Shown piece by piece: positions 1-7,598 of a stretch of DNA of 32,163 nucleotides. This DNA is from Actinomycetes bacterium. Lineage in GTDB: Bacteria > Actinomycetota > Actinomycetes > JACCUZ01. The notes below the pieces were generated by a model that did not search any database, was not told the origin of the DNA, and worked only from the letters and a program-made list of their open reading frames with translations. The translations under genes and the position numbers were made by a program. Each line of letters opens with the position of its first letter. The first letter of the stretch is position 1. The stretch is taken from the NCBI GenBank assembly GCA_035489715.1, contig DATHAP010000067.1:1-32163 (forward strand), given 5' to 3'.

Positions 1-873
1 CTCGCCGACGATGTCGGTGCCGCCCGCGATGTCGTAGCCGTCGACGGCGAGGATGCGGTACGGCGCGGCGCTCACCCAGACCCGCGCCGCCCCGCTGTCG
101 GTGTTGACCACCCGGACCCGCGTGGTCGACCCGCCCGGCACCTGGACCCTCGACACCTCGGTGCGGCCGTTGACCGTCCGGCGGCCGTCATAGGTGTGGA
201 CCACCGCCAGCACGTCGGCGTCGGCTGCCGTGGCCGACTCCTCCGGGTGCACCACCAGGGTGCCGAACAGGCCGCCGCGCACCTGCTCGTGCGAGACCTG
301 GTGCGAGTGGTACCAGTAGGTGCCGGCGTCGGGGACCACGAAGCGGTAGACGTGCGACCCGCCCACCGGCACGGCGTCCTGGGTGACGCCGGCGACACCG
401 TCCTCGGCGTTGGGCACGTCGACACCGTGCCAGTGCAGGGTGACGCCGTGGCCGACGTCATCGTTGCGCAGCCGCACCTCCACCAGGTCGCCCTGGGTCG
501 CCTCCAGCCGGGGGCCGGGCGTGCGGCCGTTGAGGGTGTAGCCGCTGACCCGCTCCCCACTGGCCAGCCGCACCTCGCCCTGCCGGGCGGTCAGCGAGAC
601 GGTCAGGTCCGGCTTCCCGTCGGCGGGGCCGGTGAGGTCGGCGACGCTGACCCCGGACATGTCGTGGCCGGCGTGGCCGCCCCCACCCGCGCCGGCCATG
701 CCGGACATGCCCACCGGGCCGCCGCCGTAGTCCGCGTAGCCCATGTCCATGACGGAGTAGGTGGACGGCACCCGGCTCGAGTACCAGAACCACCCGACCG
801 TGCCGAGCAGCACGACTCCGACGACGGCGGCGGTGGCGCTCAGCCACCGCCGCCAGCTGGCGCGCTCAGACAG
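1..873 (-). CDS. Multicopper oxidase, N-terminal part (C-terminus beyond window)
   Basis: The leftward frame gives a cupredoxin-type oxidase that uses copper to oxidise a substrate and reduce O2. Numbered from a CTG at 871-873, it has a basic N-terminus and one hydrophobic segment (about residues 11-31), so it is probably membrane-anchored or exported. A Met/His/Gly-rich stretch follows (about 53-73), then the first copper motifs: HWHG (147-150) and YHSH (188-191), which are type 2/type 3 ligands of the first cupredoxin domain. The remaining domains and the type 1 site lie outside the window. The start is unclear. No ATG precedes the conserved part, a TGA closes the frame upstream, and the options are CTG 871-873 (GGGAG upstream, overlapping the previous stop) or GTG 811-813, which cuts into the hydrophobic helix. 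It overlaps the upstream membrane-protein gene by a few bases, so the two are probably coupled. Copper tolerance or metal oxidation is likely; the true substrate is unknown. Confidence 0.88.
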   Translation of the reverse strand, partial: MSERASWRRWLSATAAVVGVVLLGTVGWFWYSSRVPSTYSVMDMGYADYGGGPVGMSGMAGAGGGGHAGHDMSGVSVADLTGPADGKPDLTVSLTARQGEVRLASGERVSGYTLNGRTPGPRLEATQGDLVEVRLRNDDVGHGVTLHWHGVDVPNAEDGVAGVTQDAVPVGGSHVYRFVVPDAGTYWYHSHQVSHEQVRGGLFGTLVVHPEESATAADADVLAVVHTYDGRRTVNGRTEVSRVQVPGGSTTRVRVVNTDSGAARVWVSAAPYRILAVDGYDIAGGTDIVGE

Positions 874-1315
874 GAGCCGGAGCTCCCGGCGCAGCAGCGG
901 TCGTGTCGGCGACCTTCGTCGTCGTGGCCCTTCGCACGCACATCAGGGCGAGGCCGAAGACCACGAACGCGTTCACCCCGTGCAGGATGCCGATCACCGG
1001 CACGCCGAACGCGATGAATGCGAGCACGATCTGCACCACGATCGCCAGGAAGGTGAACCCGGCAAGCTTGACCGCTCCCGGGATGGACTTGGCGAAGAAC
1101 GAGAGCACGAAGAGGAACAGGCCCAGCAGCGGCATGATCATCATGCCGTTCGTGCCGTGCACGGCATGCCCGAGGTTGCCCTCGTAGTCCTCGTTGATGG
1201 TCGCCCCGTCGTCGATCTCGTTGATGGTGCCGAACCAGCCACCGGCGATGGCGGCCGCTTGCACCAGGACTCCCAGCGCGATCAGGCCGGCCAAAGCCCT
1301 GTAGGCGCCACGCAT
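866..1315 (-). CDS. Small four-helix membrane protein (DUF6220-like)
   Basis: A 149-residue protein with about four hydrophobic segments: near residues 5-25, 48-66, 72-95 and 100-120. There is a short polar loop after helix 1 (NEIDDGATINEDYEGN) and conserved-looking HxxN patterns (HGTNG, HGVNAF) in or near the later helices. The layout resembles the DUF6220 family of actinobacterial membrane proteins, a tentative assignment made from memory of the family. The ATG at 1313-1315 has a good AAGGGGG ribosome site. Its TGA (866-868) overlaps the probable start of the multicopper oxidase, so the two genes look translationally coupled. The histidines in membrane segments could mean haem or copper handling in support of the oxidase, but that is inference. 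Confidence 0.8.
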   Translation of the reverse strand: MRGAYRALAGLIALGVLVQAAAIAGGWFGTINEIDDGATINEDYEGNLGHAVHGTNGMMIMPLLGLFLFVLSFFAKSIPGAVKLAGFTFLAIVVQIVLAFIAFGVPVIGILHGVNAFVVFGLALMCVRRATTTKVADTTAAAPGAPAPV

Positions 1316-1428
1316 GTCTGCCCCCTTGCGTCCTTCCCCGTCCCAGCGCCGGTCGGCGCCGAGCCAAAGGTAGCCTCGCCCTGCGTGGCGCGGGACGGAT
1401 TTCTGGCCGTGGCGCGCGGATTGTGGTG

Positions 1429-2436
1429 CTAGCCCTCCCGCTGCTCCTCGTGCTGGTGCGCAGGGTGACCGCGCAGCGACCCGGCGTGCGCGACGGCGTC
1501 CGGGTCCCGGCGCACCTTGAGCAGGCTGAGCACCGTCGTGACCGCCAGAACCACGACGATCACGACGAGCGAGACATTCGTGCTGATCTCGGGCACCGAG
1601 TCGTCGATCGTGTGCCCCCAGTGCAGGACCAGCTTCACGCCGATGAACGCGAGGATCACTGCGAGGCCGGTCGAGAGGTAGACCAGCCGGTCCAGCAGCC
1701 CCTTGACCAGGAAGTAGAGCGCACGCAGCCCGAGCAGCGCGAAGGCGTTGGCTGCGAAGACGATGAAGGGCTCCTCGGTCACCCCGAAGACGGCCGGGAT
1801 GCTGTCGAGGGCGAACAGGATGTCGGTGCCACCGATGGCGACCAGCACCACGAAGAGCGGCGTCACCACCCGACGACCGTCGACCTTGCTCAGCAGGCGG
1901 CCGCCGTCGTACTCCGTGCTCACCGGCAGGACGCGCTGGGTCAGCCGGACCAGCCCGTTGTCCTCCACGTCCGGGTCCTCGTCGCGGTGCCGGTAGAGCT
2001 GCACCGCCGTGTAGATGAGCAGCAGCCCGAAGACGAGGAACATGAACGAGAAGAGGCTCAGCAGGGTGGCGCCGAGCGCGATGAAGACCGCGCGCAGCAG
2101 GAGCGCCATGATGATGCCGAAGGTCAGGACCTTGTGCTGGTGCTGCTCGGGCACCGCGAAGGTCGTCATGATGATGACGAAGACGAAGAGGTTGTCGACC
2201 GACAGGCTCTTCTCGACGATGTAGCCGGCGAAGTACTGCGTCCCGAAGTCGCTGCCGGACTGTGCCGTCAGGACCAGTCCGAAGGCCACGGCCACCGCGA
2301 TGTAGAAGACCGACCAGGCGACGGCCTCCTTGAAGCCGACGGTGTGCGGGCGGGCCGCGGCGAGGACCAGGTCCAGCGCGAGCAGACCGACCACCAGCCC
2401 GACCGTGACCACCCACATGGTCGTGGTGACCTCCAC
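1429..2436 (-). CDS. TerC family integral membrane protein
   Basis: A 335-residue polytopic membrane protein of the TerC/Alx family, whose members have been linked to tellurite resistance and to manganese and other metal-ion export. About eight to nine hydrophobic segments are visible. The family signatures carry acidic residues within helices: EKSLSVDNLFVF near residue 74 and GGTDILFALDSIPAVFGVT near 200, both typical of TerC/Alx. The GTG start (2434-2436) has a strong GAGGAGG site 7 bases upstream. A charged C-terminal tail (PAHQHEEQREG) ends at TAG 1429-1431. It stands alone, divergent from the CapA gene across about 70 bp. Close neighbours include a copper oxidase, so a role in metal balance is plausible, but no specific ion can be assigned. 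Confidence 0.93.
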   Translation of the reverse strand: MEVTTTMWVVTVGLVVGLLALDLVLAAARPHTVGFKEAVAWSVFYIAVAVAFGLVLTAQSGSDFGTQYFAGYIVEKSLSVDNLFVFVIIMTTFAVPEQHQHKVLTFGIIMALLLRAVFIALGATLLSLFSFMFLVFGLLLIYTAVQLYRHRDEDPDVEDNGLVRLTQRVLPVSTEYDGGRLLSKVDGRRVVTPLFVVLVAIGGTDILFALDSIPAVFGVTEEPFIVFAANAFALLGLRALYFLVKGLLDRLVYLSTGLAVILAFIGVKLVLHWGHTIDDSVPEISTNVSLVVIVVVLAVTTVLSLLKVRRDPDAVAHAGSLRGHPAHQHEEQREG

Positions 2437-2507
2437 CAGTGCCCCTCCTCGGTCTCGTCCCTCCCCTCCCGACGACCCACTGAGCTACGAGGTTCCGGGA
2501 ACGGCGG

Positions 2508-3698
2508 GTGACACCACCCACGTTGACCCGGTTGATGCCCCCAGCCCGTGCGCTCGCCGCCGTGGCGGCCGCTGCCGTGCTGCTGCCGGTGGCCGGGTGC
2601 TCGCCGTCCACGGACGAATCGCAGCCGTCGAGCCCACCGACCGCTGGCTCGGCCACGGCGAGCGCGGCGGGGACGCCGAGCGGCGCGCCCGCGTCGAAGA
2701 CCCCGGTCACGGAACCGCCGCAGGTGACGACCGTGCTGGTGACCGGCGACGTCATGCTCGGCCGCCGGGTCGGCGACCGGCTCGCGGACGTCGACGACCC
2801 AGCCGCTGCGCTGCGCCCGATGGCCGACCTGCTCTCTGCGGCCGACCTGACGATCGGCAACCTCGAGAGCACGCTGTCGAGGGCCGGTGCCCCTAGGCAG
2901 GGCGGCGACTCGTTCGGCGCGGTTTCCTCCGTGCGGCAGGGACTCCGGCTGGCCGGCTTCGACGTGCTGTCCCTGGCCAACAACCACACCGGCGACTACG
3001 GGCCACGGGCGCTGGTGCAGACGGTTGACCGCGCCAGGTCCGGCGGGTTCCGCACCGTCGGGGCTGGGCGTGACCTCGCCGCAGCGGCCCGACCCGTCGT
3101 CGTCCGCCGCAACGGCACGACGTTCGGCATCGTCGCCTTCGACGCGATCGGCGAGACCCCCGCCGCCGCACCGGACGCGCCGGGAGCGCTGCGGCTGCGC
3201 ATGCAGCCGCGCACCGGCCCGCTCGACCAAGACGACCTGGCCAGGGTCACGGGCATCGTCCGCGAGCTCGCCCACCGGGCCGACGTGGTGCTCGTGCTCC
3301 CGCACTGGGGCACCCAGTACACCCACGACACGGTCGGGGACCAGCGCGTCGTGGCCCGTCGCCTGGTCCGGGCCGGGGCCGACGTCGTCGTCGGCGGCCA
3401 CCCGCACTGGGTGCAGGGCGTCGAGTCGGTCGATGCCGCCGAGGGTGCGCTGGTCGCCTACTCGCTGGGCAACTTCGTGTTCGACATGGACTTCATGCAG
3501 CAGACCCAGGAGGGGGTGCTGCTCGCGCTGCGGTTCCGCGGCGACCGGCTCGAAGGGGCCCGCCTGAGGCCGTACGTCGTCGGGCCGGACTTCGCGCCGC
3601 GCCTGGCGCCCGGTCCGCGCGGCGACGCGATCCTGGCCGACGTGCGGCGGGCCAGCGGACCGCCGCTGCGCGGCACCACGGTCGAGCTCCGCCGCTAG
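2508..3698 (+). CDS. CapA family lipoprotein (metallophosphatase-like)
   Basis: A 396-residue exported lipoprotein. The hydrophobic leader ends in the lipobox PVAGC (Cys31), followed by a Ser/Thr/Pro-rich linker to about residue 72. The CapA/PgsA domain follows. It shows TGDVMLGR (D81), IGNLE (about 117-120), SLANNHTGDYG (about 158), GGHPHWVQGVE (near 297) and YSLGNFVFD (near 320), the metal-site motifs of this metallophosphatase-like fold. The family was named from poly-gamma-glutamate capsule synthesis, but solitary actinobacterial members have no proven substrate. The GTG at 2508 is weakly supported; ATG 2535 would also leave a functional signal peptide. Its stop shares the CTAG at 3695-3698 with the stop of the convergent peptidase gene. 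No other capsule genes are nearby. Confidence 0.93.
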   Translation: MTPPTLTRLMPPARALAAVAAAAVLLPVAGCSPSTDESQPSSPPTAGSATASAAGTPSGAPASKTPVTEPPQVTTVLVTGDVMLGRRVGDRLADVDDPAAALRPMADLLSAADLTIGNLESTLSRAGAPRQGGDSFGAVSSVRQGLRLAGFDVLSLANNHTGDYGPRALVQTVDRARSGGFRTVGAGRDLAAAARPVVVRRNGTTFGIVAFDAIGETPAAAPDAPGALRLRMQPRTGPLDQDDLARVTGIVRELAHRADVVLVLPHWGTQYTHDTVGDQRVVARRLVRAGADVVVGGHPHWVQGVESVDAAEGALVAYSLGNFVFDMDFMQQTQEGVLLALRFRGDRLEGARLRPYVVGPDFAPRLAPGPRGDAILADVRRASGPPLRGTTVELRR

Positions 3699-4708
3699 CT
3701 CGTGGCCATCAGCCACTCCGCCAGCACGGCACCCACCCGGTCGAGCTGGCGAGGACTGACCGTCGAGGGCCGGTCGCGCGGCGAGTGGTAGCCGGGGGAG
3801 TCGTTGCCCCCGACCCGGGCGACCGTCTCCCCTGCCTTCTCGAACGGCCAGTGGTCGCTCGTCCGGTTGTCGCACGCCCGCGCCGGCACTCCGGCCCGGT
3901 CGGCAGCGGCGAGCAGCTCGCGGCGCACCCGGACCGGCGAGAGGCCGCCGGTGCACACCGGCACCCTGCCGCGGCCTCCGACCCGGTCCAGCGAGACCAT
4001 GCCCCGCAGCGCGGCCTGCTGCGTGCCGTCGAGCCGCGCGACGTACTCCTGCGACCCGAAGTGGTGCTCGTCGTCCGCCGGCCCGCGCGGCTCCTCCGCA
4101 CCGAACGCCACCCACACCACCGGCAGCCGGGTCCCCACCTCGGCGGCCGTCCGCGCCAGCTCGAGCAGCACGGCGACGCCACTCCCGTTGTCCTCGGCAC
4201 CCGGCGACTGCGGCACGGTGTCGAGGTGGGCGCCGACCACCAGGTGCGGCCGTTCGGGGGCGAAGCCGGCCGGCACGGCCACCACGTTGGACGTCCGGCC
4301 GGACCCGACCGCCACCCCCCAGGACTCCCCCGCCGGGACCCGGAACGCCTGCCGCCGGGTGGTGTAGCCAAAGTCGGCGAGCCGCTGCTGCACCCGGTCG
4401 GCGGCTCGCCGATAGGCGGCAGAGGTGGCCTCCCGCGGCCCGCCACGGGCCAGCGAGCGGACGGTGCCCATCGCCGCCGCGCTGTCGAAGGCGGGCGCCT
4501 CGGTGCGTTCGAGCGGCGCGGTCGTCGACGTCCCCGTAGGCGTCGCGGCCGGCGTCGAGGCGGCGGACGAGGCAGCTGTGGTCGGAGGGCGAGGGCCGGT
4601 CCCGTCGGTCTCGCCACCGCCGTCTCTGGCGCAGCCGGCCAGCAGGGCAGCTGTGACGGCGATCACGACCAGCTGGTGCGGCACCCGGCCAACGCTGCCA
4701 CGGCGCAT
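3695..4708 (-). CDS. M28 family zinc aminopeptidase, lipoprotein
   Basis: A 337-residue secreted lipoprotein peptidase that probably removes N-terminal residues from peptides outside the membrane. Counting from ATG 4706-4708, an arginine-containing n-region and hydrophobic core end in lipobox LLAGC (Cys26), followed by a Thr/Ala/Pro linker to about residue 70. The M28 zinc-site set is complete: H161 (GAHLDT), D173 (EDNGSG), E205-E206 (GAEEPRG), D241 (SLDRVGG) and H308 (GYHSPRD). A TTG at 4751-4753 would add 15 residues and has a GGGTGAG-like site, but it places an odd hydrophobic stretch before the signal peptide, so the ATG is preferred. The gene is convergent with the CapA gene, sharing its final CTAG, and divergent from the hemerythrin gene. 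Confidence 0.9.
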   Translation of the reverse strand: MRRGSVGRVPHQLVVIAVTAALLAGCARDGGGETDGTGPRPPTTAASSAASTPAATPTGTSTTAPLERTEAPAFDSAAAMGTVRSLARGGPREATSAAYRRAADRVQQRLADFGYTTRRQAFRVPAGESWGVAVGSGRTSNVVAVPAGFAPERPHLVVGAHLDTVPQSPGAEDNGSGVAVLLELARTAAEVGTRLPVVWVAFGAEEPRGPADDEHHFGSQEYVARLDGTQQAALRGMVSLDRVGGRGRVPVCTGGLSPVRVRRELLAAADRAGVPARACDNRTSDHWPFEKAGETVARVGGNDSPGYHSPRDRPSTVSPRQLDRVGAVLAEWLMATS

Positions 4709-4773
4709 GACCGCCGCGCGAGCGGGCAGCAGGGCGAGGTACCGGCTGACCAACTCACCCTGGGGAGACCCGC

Positions 4774-5274
4774 ATGCCCACCGACGCCATCGTGCTGCTG
4801 AAGAAGGACCACCAGGAGGTGCGCAAGCTCTTCCGGGACTTCCAGAAGGCCGGTGAGGACGCCACGGCCACCAAGAGCCGGCTCGCCGACCAGATCATCG
4901 AGGCCCTGACCGTGCACACCTACATCGAGAACGAGGTCATGTACCCACGGGTCCGCGAGCTGCTTCCGGAGGTGGAGGACGACGTCCTCGAGTCCTACGA
5001 GGAGCATCACGTCGCCGACGTGCTGGTGATGGAGCTCGCCGGCATGACGCCGGATGACGAGCGGTTCGTGCCCAAGATGACGGTGCTGATCGAGAACGTG
5101 AAGCACCACATGGAGGAGGAGGAGCAGGAGTGGTTCCCCAAGGTTCGCGAGGGCCTCGGGCGCAAGCAGCTCCAGCAGCTGGGTGACGAGATGGTGGAGA
5201 AGAAGAAGAAGGCACCGCGCCGACCGACCGCTCCCAGCGCGCTGAAGAAGACCGTCGACGCCGTCATCGCCTGA
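4774..5274 (+). CDS. Hemerythrin domain-containing protein
   Basis: A 166-residue cytosolic four-helix protein of the hemerythrin/HHE family, which binds a di-iron centre and reacts with O2, NO or peroxide. Likely ligands are visible: H13 (KKDHQEV), H48 and E52 (VHTYIENEVMYP), H78 or H79 (EEHHVAD), and H111/H112 with the following acidic run (HHMEEEEQEWFP). The C-terminal tail after residue 140 is Lys/Arg/Pro-rich and may be disordered or bind nucleic acid. The ATG has a GGGGAG site 6 bases upstream. Short proteins of this kind in actinobacteria are usually annotated only as HHE-domain proteins; a role in iron or oxidative/nitrosative stress is inferred from the fold alone. Confidence 0.95.
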   Translation: MPTDAIVLLKKDHQEVRKLFRDFQKAGEDATATKSRLADQIIEALTVHTYIENEVMYPRVRELLPEVEDDVLESYEEHHVADVLVMELAGMTPDDERFVPKMTVLIENVKHHMEEEEQEWFPKVREGLGRKQLQQLGDEMVEKKKKAPRRPTAPSALKKTVDAVIA

Positions 5275-5281
5275 CCGCGGC

Positions 5282-5896
5282 TCAGCCGTCCGGCGCCCCC
5301 GCGACCGACCCCACGACGCCGAGGCGTTCCAGCAGCACGAGGAACGTCTCGGCGTAGGCGCTGCCGGCGGTCGCGCCGCGCACGGTCGGCCAGTCGACCT
5401 GCTCGCGCAGCGCCCGGGCCACCGGCAGCAGCCGGCCGTAGTCGCACTCGTGCTCGTCCAGCGCGCGCAGCTTCTCCGACATCAGCTCGGTGGCGCTCAG
5501 GACCGGCATGAGGACCGAGAGCACCTCCATCTCCACCGCCTCGTGCAGGACCTCGTGGGTCACCGGAGCGCCGTTGATCCGGTGGATCAGGTCGACCATC
5601 GCCTCGCCGTCCCAGACCTTGAAGAGCCAGTCCTCGGGCGGGTGCTCGACCTTCAGGCCGGCCGCCCTGAGGGCCTCCTCGGCCCGTGCCGCGTCCTCGG
5701 GTGCCACGACGAAGTCGACGTCGTGCTCGGGCTCGGGGCCGCCGCGCGCCCACGCGGCGTAGCCGCCGCCGAGGGCGAACGGCACGCCGGCGCCCTTGAG
5801 GGCCACGGCAGCCCGCTTGAGCGCGGTGCGCAGGGGGTCCTCGCCCCCGGTGTCGTGCGACGCGTGCGTGCTCACCTGACCGAGGTACCCACCCAT
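5282..5896 (-). CDS. Nucleotidyltransferase-fold protein
   Basis: About 204 residues. The core motif GGGYAAWARGG-x4-HDVDF (residues 43-62, with D59 and D61) matches the metal-binding motif of small polymerase-beta-type nucleotidyltransferases, as in AbiEii-like and MNT-like proteins. A helical C-terminal half carries EKLRALDEHECDYGRLLPVAR. The substrate is unknown. Some relatives are toxin or antitoxin enzymes, but no HEPN or other partner gene lies beside it: the neighbours are a hemerythrin gene (convergent, 7 bases apart) and a divergent phosphatase-fold gene. The start is ATG 5894-5896 or, equally possible, GTG 5873-5875; neither has a strong ribosome site. Confidence 0.82.
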   Translation of the reverse strand: MGGYLGQVSTHASHDTGGEDPLRTALKRAAVALKGAGVPFALGGGYAAWARGGPEPEHDVDFVVAPEDAARAEEALRAAGLKVEHPPEDWLFKVWDGEAMVDLIHRINGAPVTHEVLHEAVEMEVLSVLMPVLSATELMSEKLRALDEHECDYGRLLPVARALREQVDWPTVRGATAGSAYAETFLVLLERLGVVGSVAGAPDG

Positions 5897-5917
5897 CGGC
5901 CCGGGTAGGCAACCGGG

Positions 5918-6694
5918 GTGCGCCTCGTGACGTTCAACATCCTGGGGGGCCGGTCGCCCGGCGAGGACCGGGTCGACGTGGCACGGTTCGCCGCTGCCGT
6001 GCGGGCGCTCCAGCCCGACGTGCTCGCCCTGCAGGAGGTGGACCGCGGCCAGGACCGGACCCAGCATGCGGACCTGACAGCGGTCGCGGCGTCGGCGATG
6101 GATGCGGTCGACCACCGCTTCGTGGCAGCCCTCACGGGCACGCCGGGGGCGACCTGGACCGCGGCGACCGGGGACGAGCACCCCGACAGCGCGGCCTACG
6201 GCATCGCCCTGCTGTCCCGGCGCCAGGTGCGCGCGTGGGAGGTGGTGCGGCTGCCCGCCCTGCCCGGGCGGGCGCCGTGGGTCTGGCACGGCCGCAAGGT
6301 GCCGAGCCTGGTGCGCGACGAGCCGCGGGTGGCCGTGGGCGCCGAGCTCGACGGCCCGACGGGCCCGGTCACGCTGGCCACGACCCACCTGTCGTTCCTG
6401 CCGGGCTGGAACGTCGTCCAGCTCCGTCGCGCGGTGCGCGCGCTGCGGTCCACGGCGGGGCCGCTGGTGCTGATGGGCGACCTGAACATGTCGCCCGGCA
6501 CGGCCCGCCGGGTCAGCGGCCTGGTCCCGGTCGTGGCGGGGCCGACGTTTCCCGTAGCCCACCCGGCGCGGCAGATCGACCACGTGCTCCTCGACCCGCT
6601 CGAGGAGCCACGCTGGCGTGGCGTCGCCGGTCGCACGGTGCCGACCGGCCTCTCCGACCACCTTGCGCTGGTGGTGGACCTGCCGGTCTGCTAG
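5918..6694 (+). CDS. Endonuclease/exonuclease/phosphatase family protein
   Basis: A 258-residue protein of the EEP superfamily, the DNase I/exonuclease III/sphingomyelinase fold, which hydrolyses phosphoester bonds with Mg2+. Motifs appear in order: TFNILGG (N7), LALQEVDR (E40), TTHLSFLPGWN, LMGDLNM (D and N of the catalytic centre) and SDHLALVVDL near the C-terminus, the conserved Asp-His pair. No signal peptide is seen, so it is probably cytosolic. The GTG start opens 21 bases from the divergent nucleotidyltransferase gene and lacks a clear ribosome site. Its TAG overlaps that of the TetR gene in a shared CTAG (6691-6694). The substrate cannot be told from the sequence. Confidence 0.92.
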   Translation: MRLVTFNILGGRSPGEDRVDVARFAAAVRALQPDVLALQEVDRGQDRTQHADLTAVAASAMDAVDHRFVAALTGTPGATWTAATGDEHPDSAAYGIALLSRRQVRAWEVVRLPALPGRAPWVWHGRKVPSLVRDEPRVAVGAELDGPTGPVTLATTHLSFLPGWNVVQLRRAVRALRSTAGPLVLMGDLNMSPGTARRVSGLVPVVAGPTFPVAHPARQIDHVLLDPLEEPRWRGVAGRTVPTGLSDHLALVVDLPVC

Positions 6695-7413
6695 GCCGGC
6701 GGCGCCGGGATGCCGGCTGCCATGGCGATCACCCGCACATGGCTGCGGAACAGCGCGTCGCGGTCGACGTCGGTCATCCAGTCGAAGTGGCCGTACGCCT
6801 CCAGGCTGACGAAGCCGTGCAACGACGCCCAGGCGTGCAGCATCGCCTGGAAGCTCTCCGGCGGGACCAGTCCCTCGATCTCGGGATGCTTCTCGGCCTC
6901 GCACGCCGCGATGCCGGCCGACACCTCGCGGACCAGCGGCGCCCGCAGCTCGCCCATCTCGGCGGCCGCCACGAACAGGCTGGCCAGCTGCGACATCGCC
7001 CGCTTGGCGGCCTCCGTCGTGGGCCCTTCGTCGGGGGCGACGTAGCCCGGCACCGGCATGCCCAGGACCAGCGCGAACTGCTGCGGCTCGCGGCGAGCCC
7101 ACTCGCGGTAGACCTCGGCGGCGGCCAGCCAGCGGCCGCCGATGTCACGCGGGTCGATCGCGCCGAGGGCGTCGCCGAGGGCGGTGCCCAGGTCGGCGTA
7201 GGCGTCGGTGATCAGGTCGGTCAGCAGCTCGTCGCGGTCGCCGTAGTAGCGGTAGAGCGCCGGCGCGGTCATGCCCATCAACCGGGCGATGTCGGTGAAC
7301 CGGCAGTCGGTGGTGCCCTGCTCGCGCATGACCGACAAGGCGGTGGTCTTGATCTCCTCGATCGTGGCGGCCCGAGCCCGCTCACGACGGCTCACCACGG
7401 GCGTGCCGACCAT
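6691..7413 (-). CDS. TetR/AcrR family transcriptional regulator
   Basis: A 240-residue one-component repressor. The N-terminal helix-turn-helix (about residues 15-60) includes FTDIARLMGMTAPALYRYYGDRDEL, typical of TetR recognition helices. The C-terminal half, with HAWASLHGFVSLEAYGHF, resembles the WHG-type ligand domain. ATG 7411-7413 is chosen because GGAG lies 5 bases upstream; further in-frame ATGs at 7434 and 7509 lack ribosome sites and add an implausible Cys/Arg-rich leader. It is divergent from the MMPL exporter across 185 bp holding inverted-repeat half-sites. The usual arrangement would be repression of the exporter and itself, relieved by an exported hydrophobic compound; this is inferred from layout. 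Confidence 0.93.
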   Translation of the reverse strand: MVGTPVVSRRERARAATIEEIKTTALSVMREQGTTDCRFTDIARLMGMTAPALYRYYGDRDELLTDLITDAYADLGTALGDALGAIDPRDIGGRWLAAAEVYREWARREPQQFALVLGMPVPGYVAPDEGPTTEAAKRAMSQLASLFVAAAEMGELRAPLVREVSAGIAACEAEKHPEIEGLVPPESFQAMLHAWASLHGFVSLEAYGHFDWMTDVDRDALFRSHVRVIAMAAGIPAPPA

Positions 7414-7445
7414 CCGGACTCCAACCGCAGACATAGATGACACGA

Positions 7446-7468
7446 GACGACACAGACGACACAGACGA
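7446..7468. repeat. Short tandem repeat (GACGACACA) in TetR leader
   Basis: Two exact 9-bp copies of GACGACACA (7446-7454 and 7455-7463) are followed by a partial third. A diverged copy just before them starts at 7436. It lies in the untranslated leader between the TetR start and the presumed operator. It may be spacer noise or a set of weak half-sites. Confidence 0.5.
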
Positions 7469-7472
7469 TTGC

Positions 7473-7496
7473 GTGACGCAGCATCACACAGGTGAT
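7473..7496. promoter_or_regulatory. Candidate TetR operator between the regulator and MMPL genes
   Basis: Three alternating half-sites: GTGA (7473-7476), ATCAC (7483-7487) and GTGAT (7492-7496). ATCAC-ACAG-GTGAT is a perfect 5-4-5 inverted repeat, and GTGA-N7-TCAC overlaps it. The cluster sits just upstream of a TTGACA box for the exporter, a good place for a repressor controlling both directions. Confidence 0.5.
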
Positions 7497-7502
7497 ATCC
7501 CC

Positions 7503-7532
7503 TTGACAAGTGACGAGACCTCGGCTTTGTTA
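7503..7532 (+). promoter_or_regulatory. Candidate promoter of the MMPL gene
   Basis: A consensus TTGACA (7503-7508) is followed 18 bases later by TTGTTA (7527-7532), an acceptable housekeeping -10 in an otherwise GC-rich stretch. The MMPL start codon is 67 bases further on. Confidence 0.45.
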
Positions 7533-7598
7533 TGAGGCGTAACGCAGCGCCCGGTCGGGCGCTGCTCCGTTCCCGCTCCGTCTCGCGAGGTCTGCCCC

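Noticed and set aside
866-2989. A 707-codon minus-strand frame joining several regions
   Set aside because: Only its last 149 codons (866-1315) read as a protein with helices and a ribosome site. The rest is antisense or out of frame to TerC and CapA genes.
5282-7102. A 606-codon minus-strand frame
   Set aside because: Only the part from 5896 downward is a nucleotidyltransferase. The remainder is a shadow of the EEP and TetR genes.
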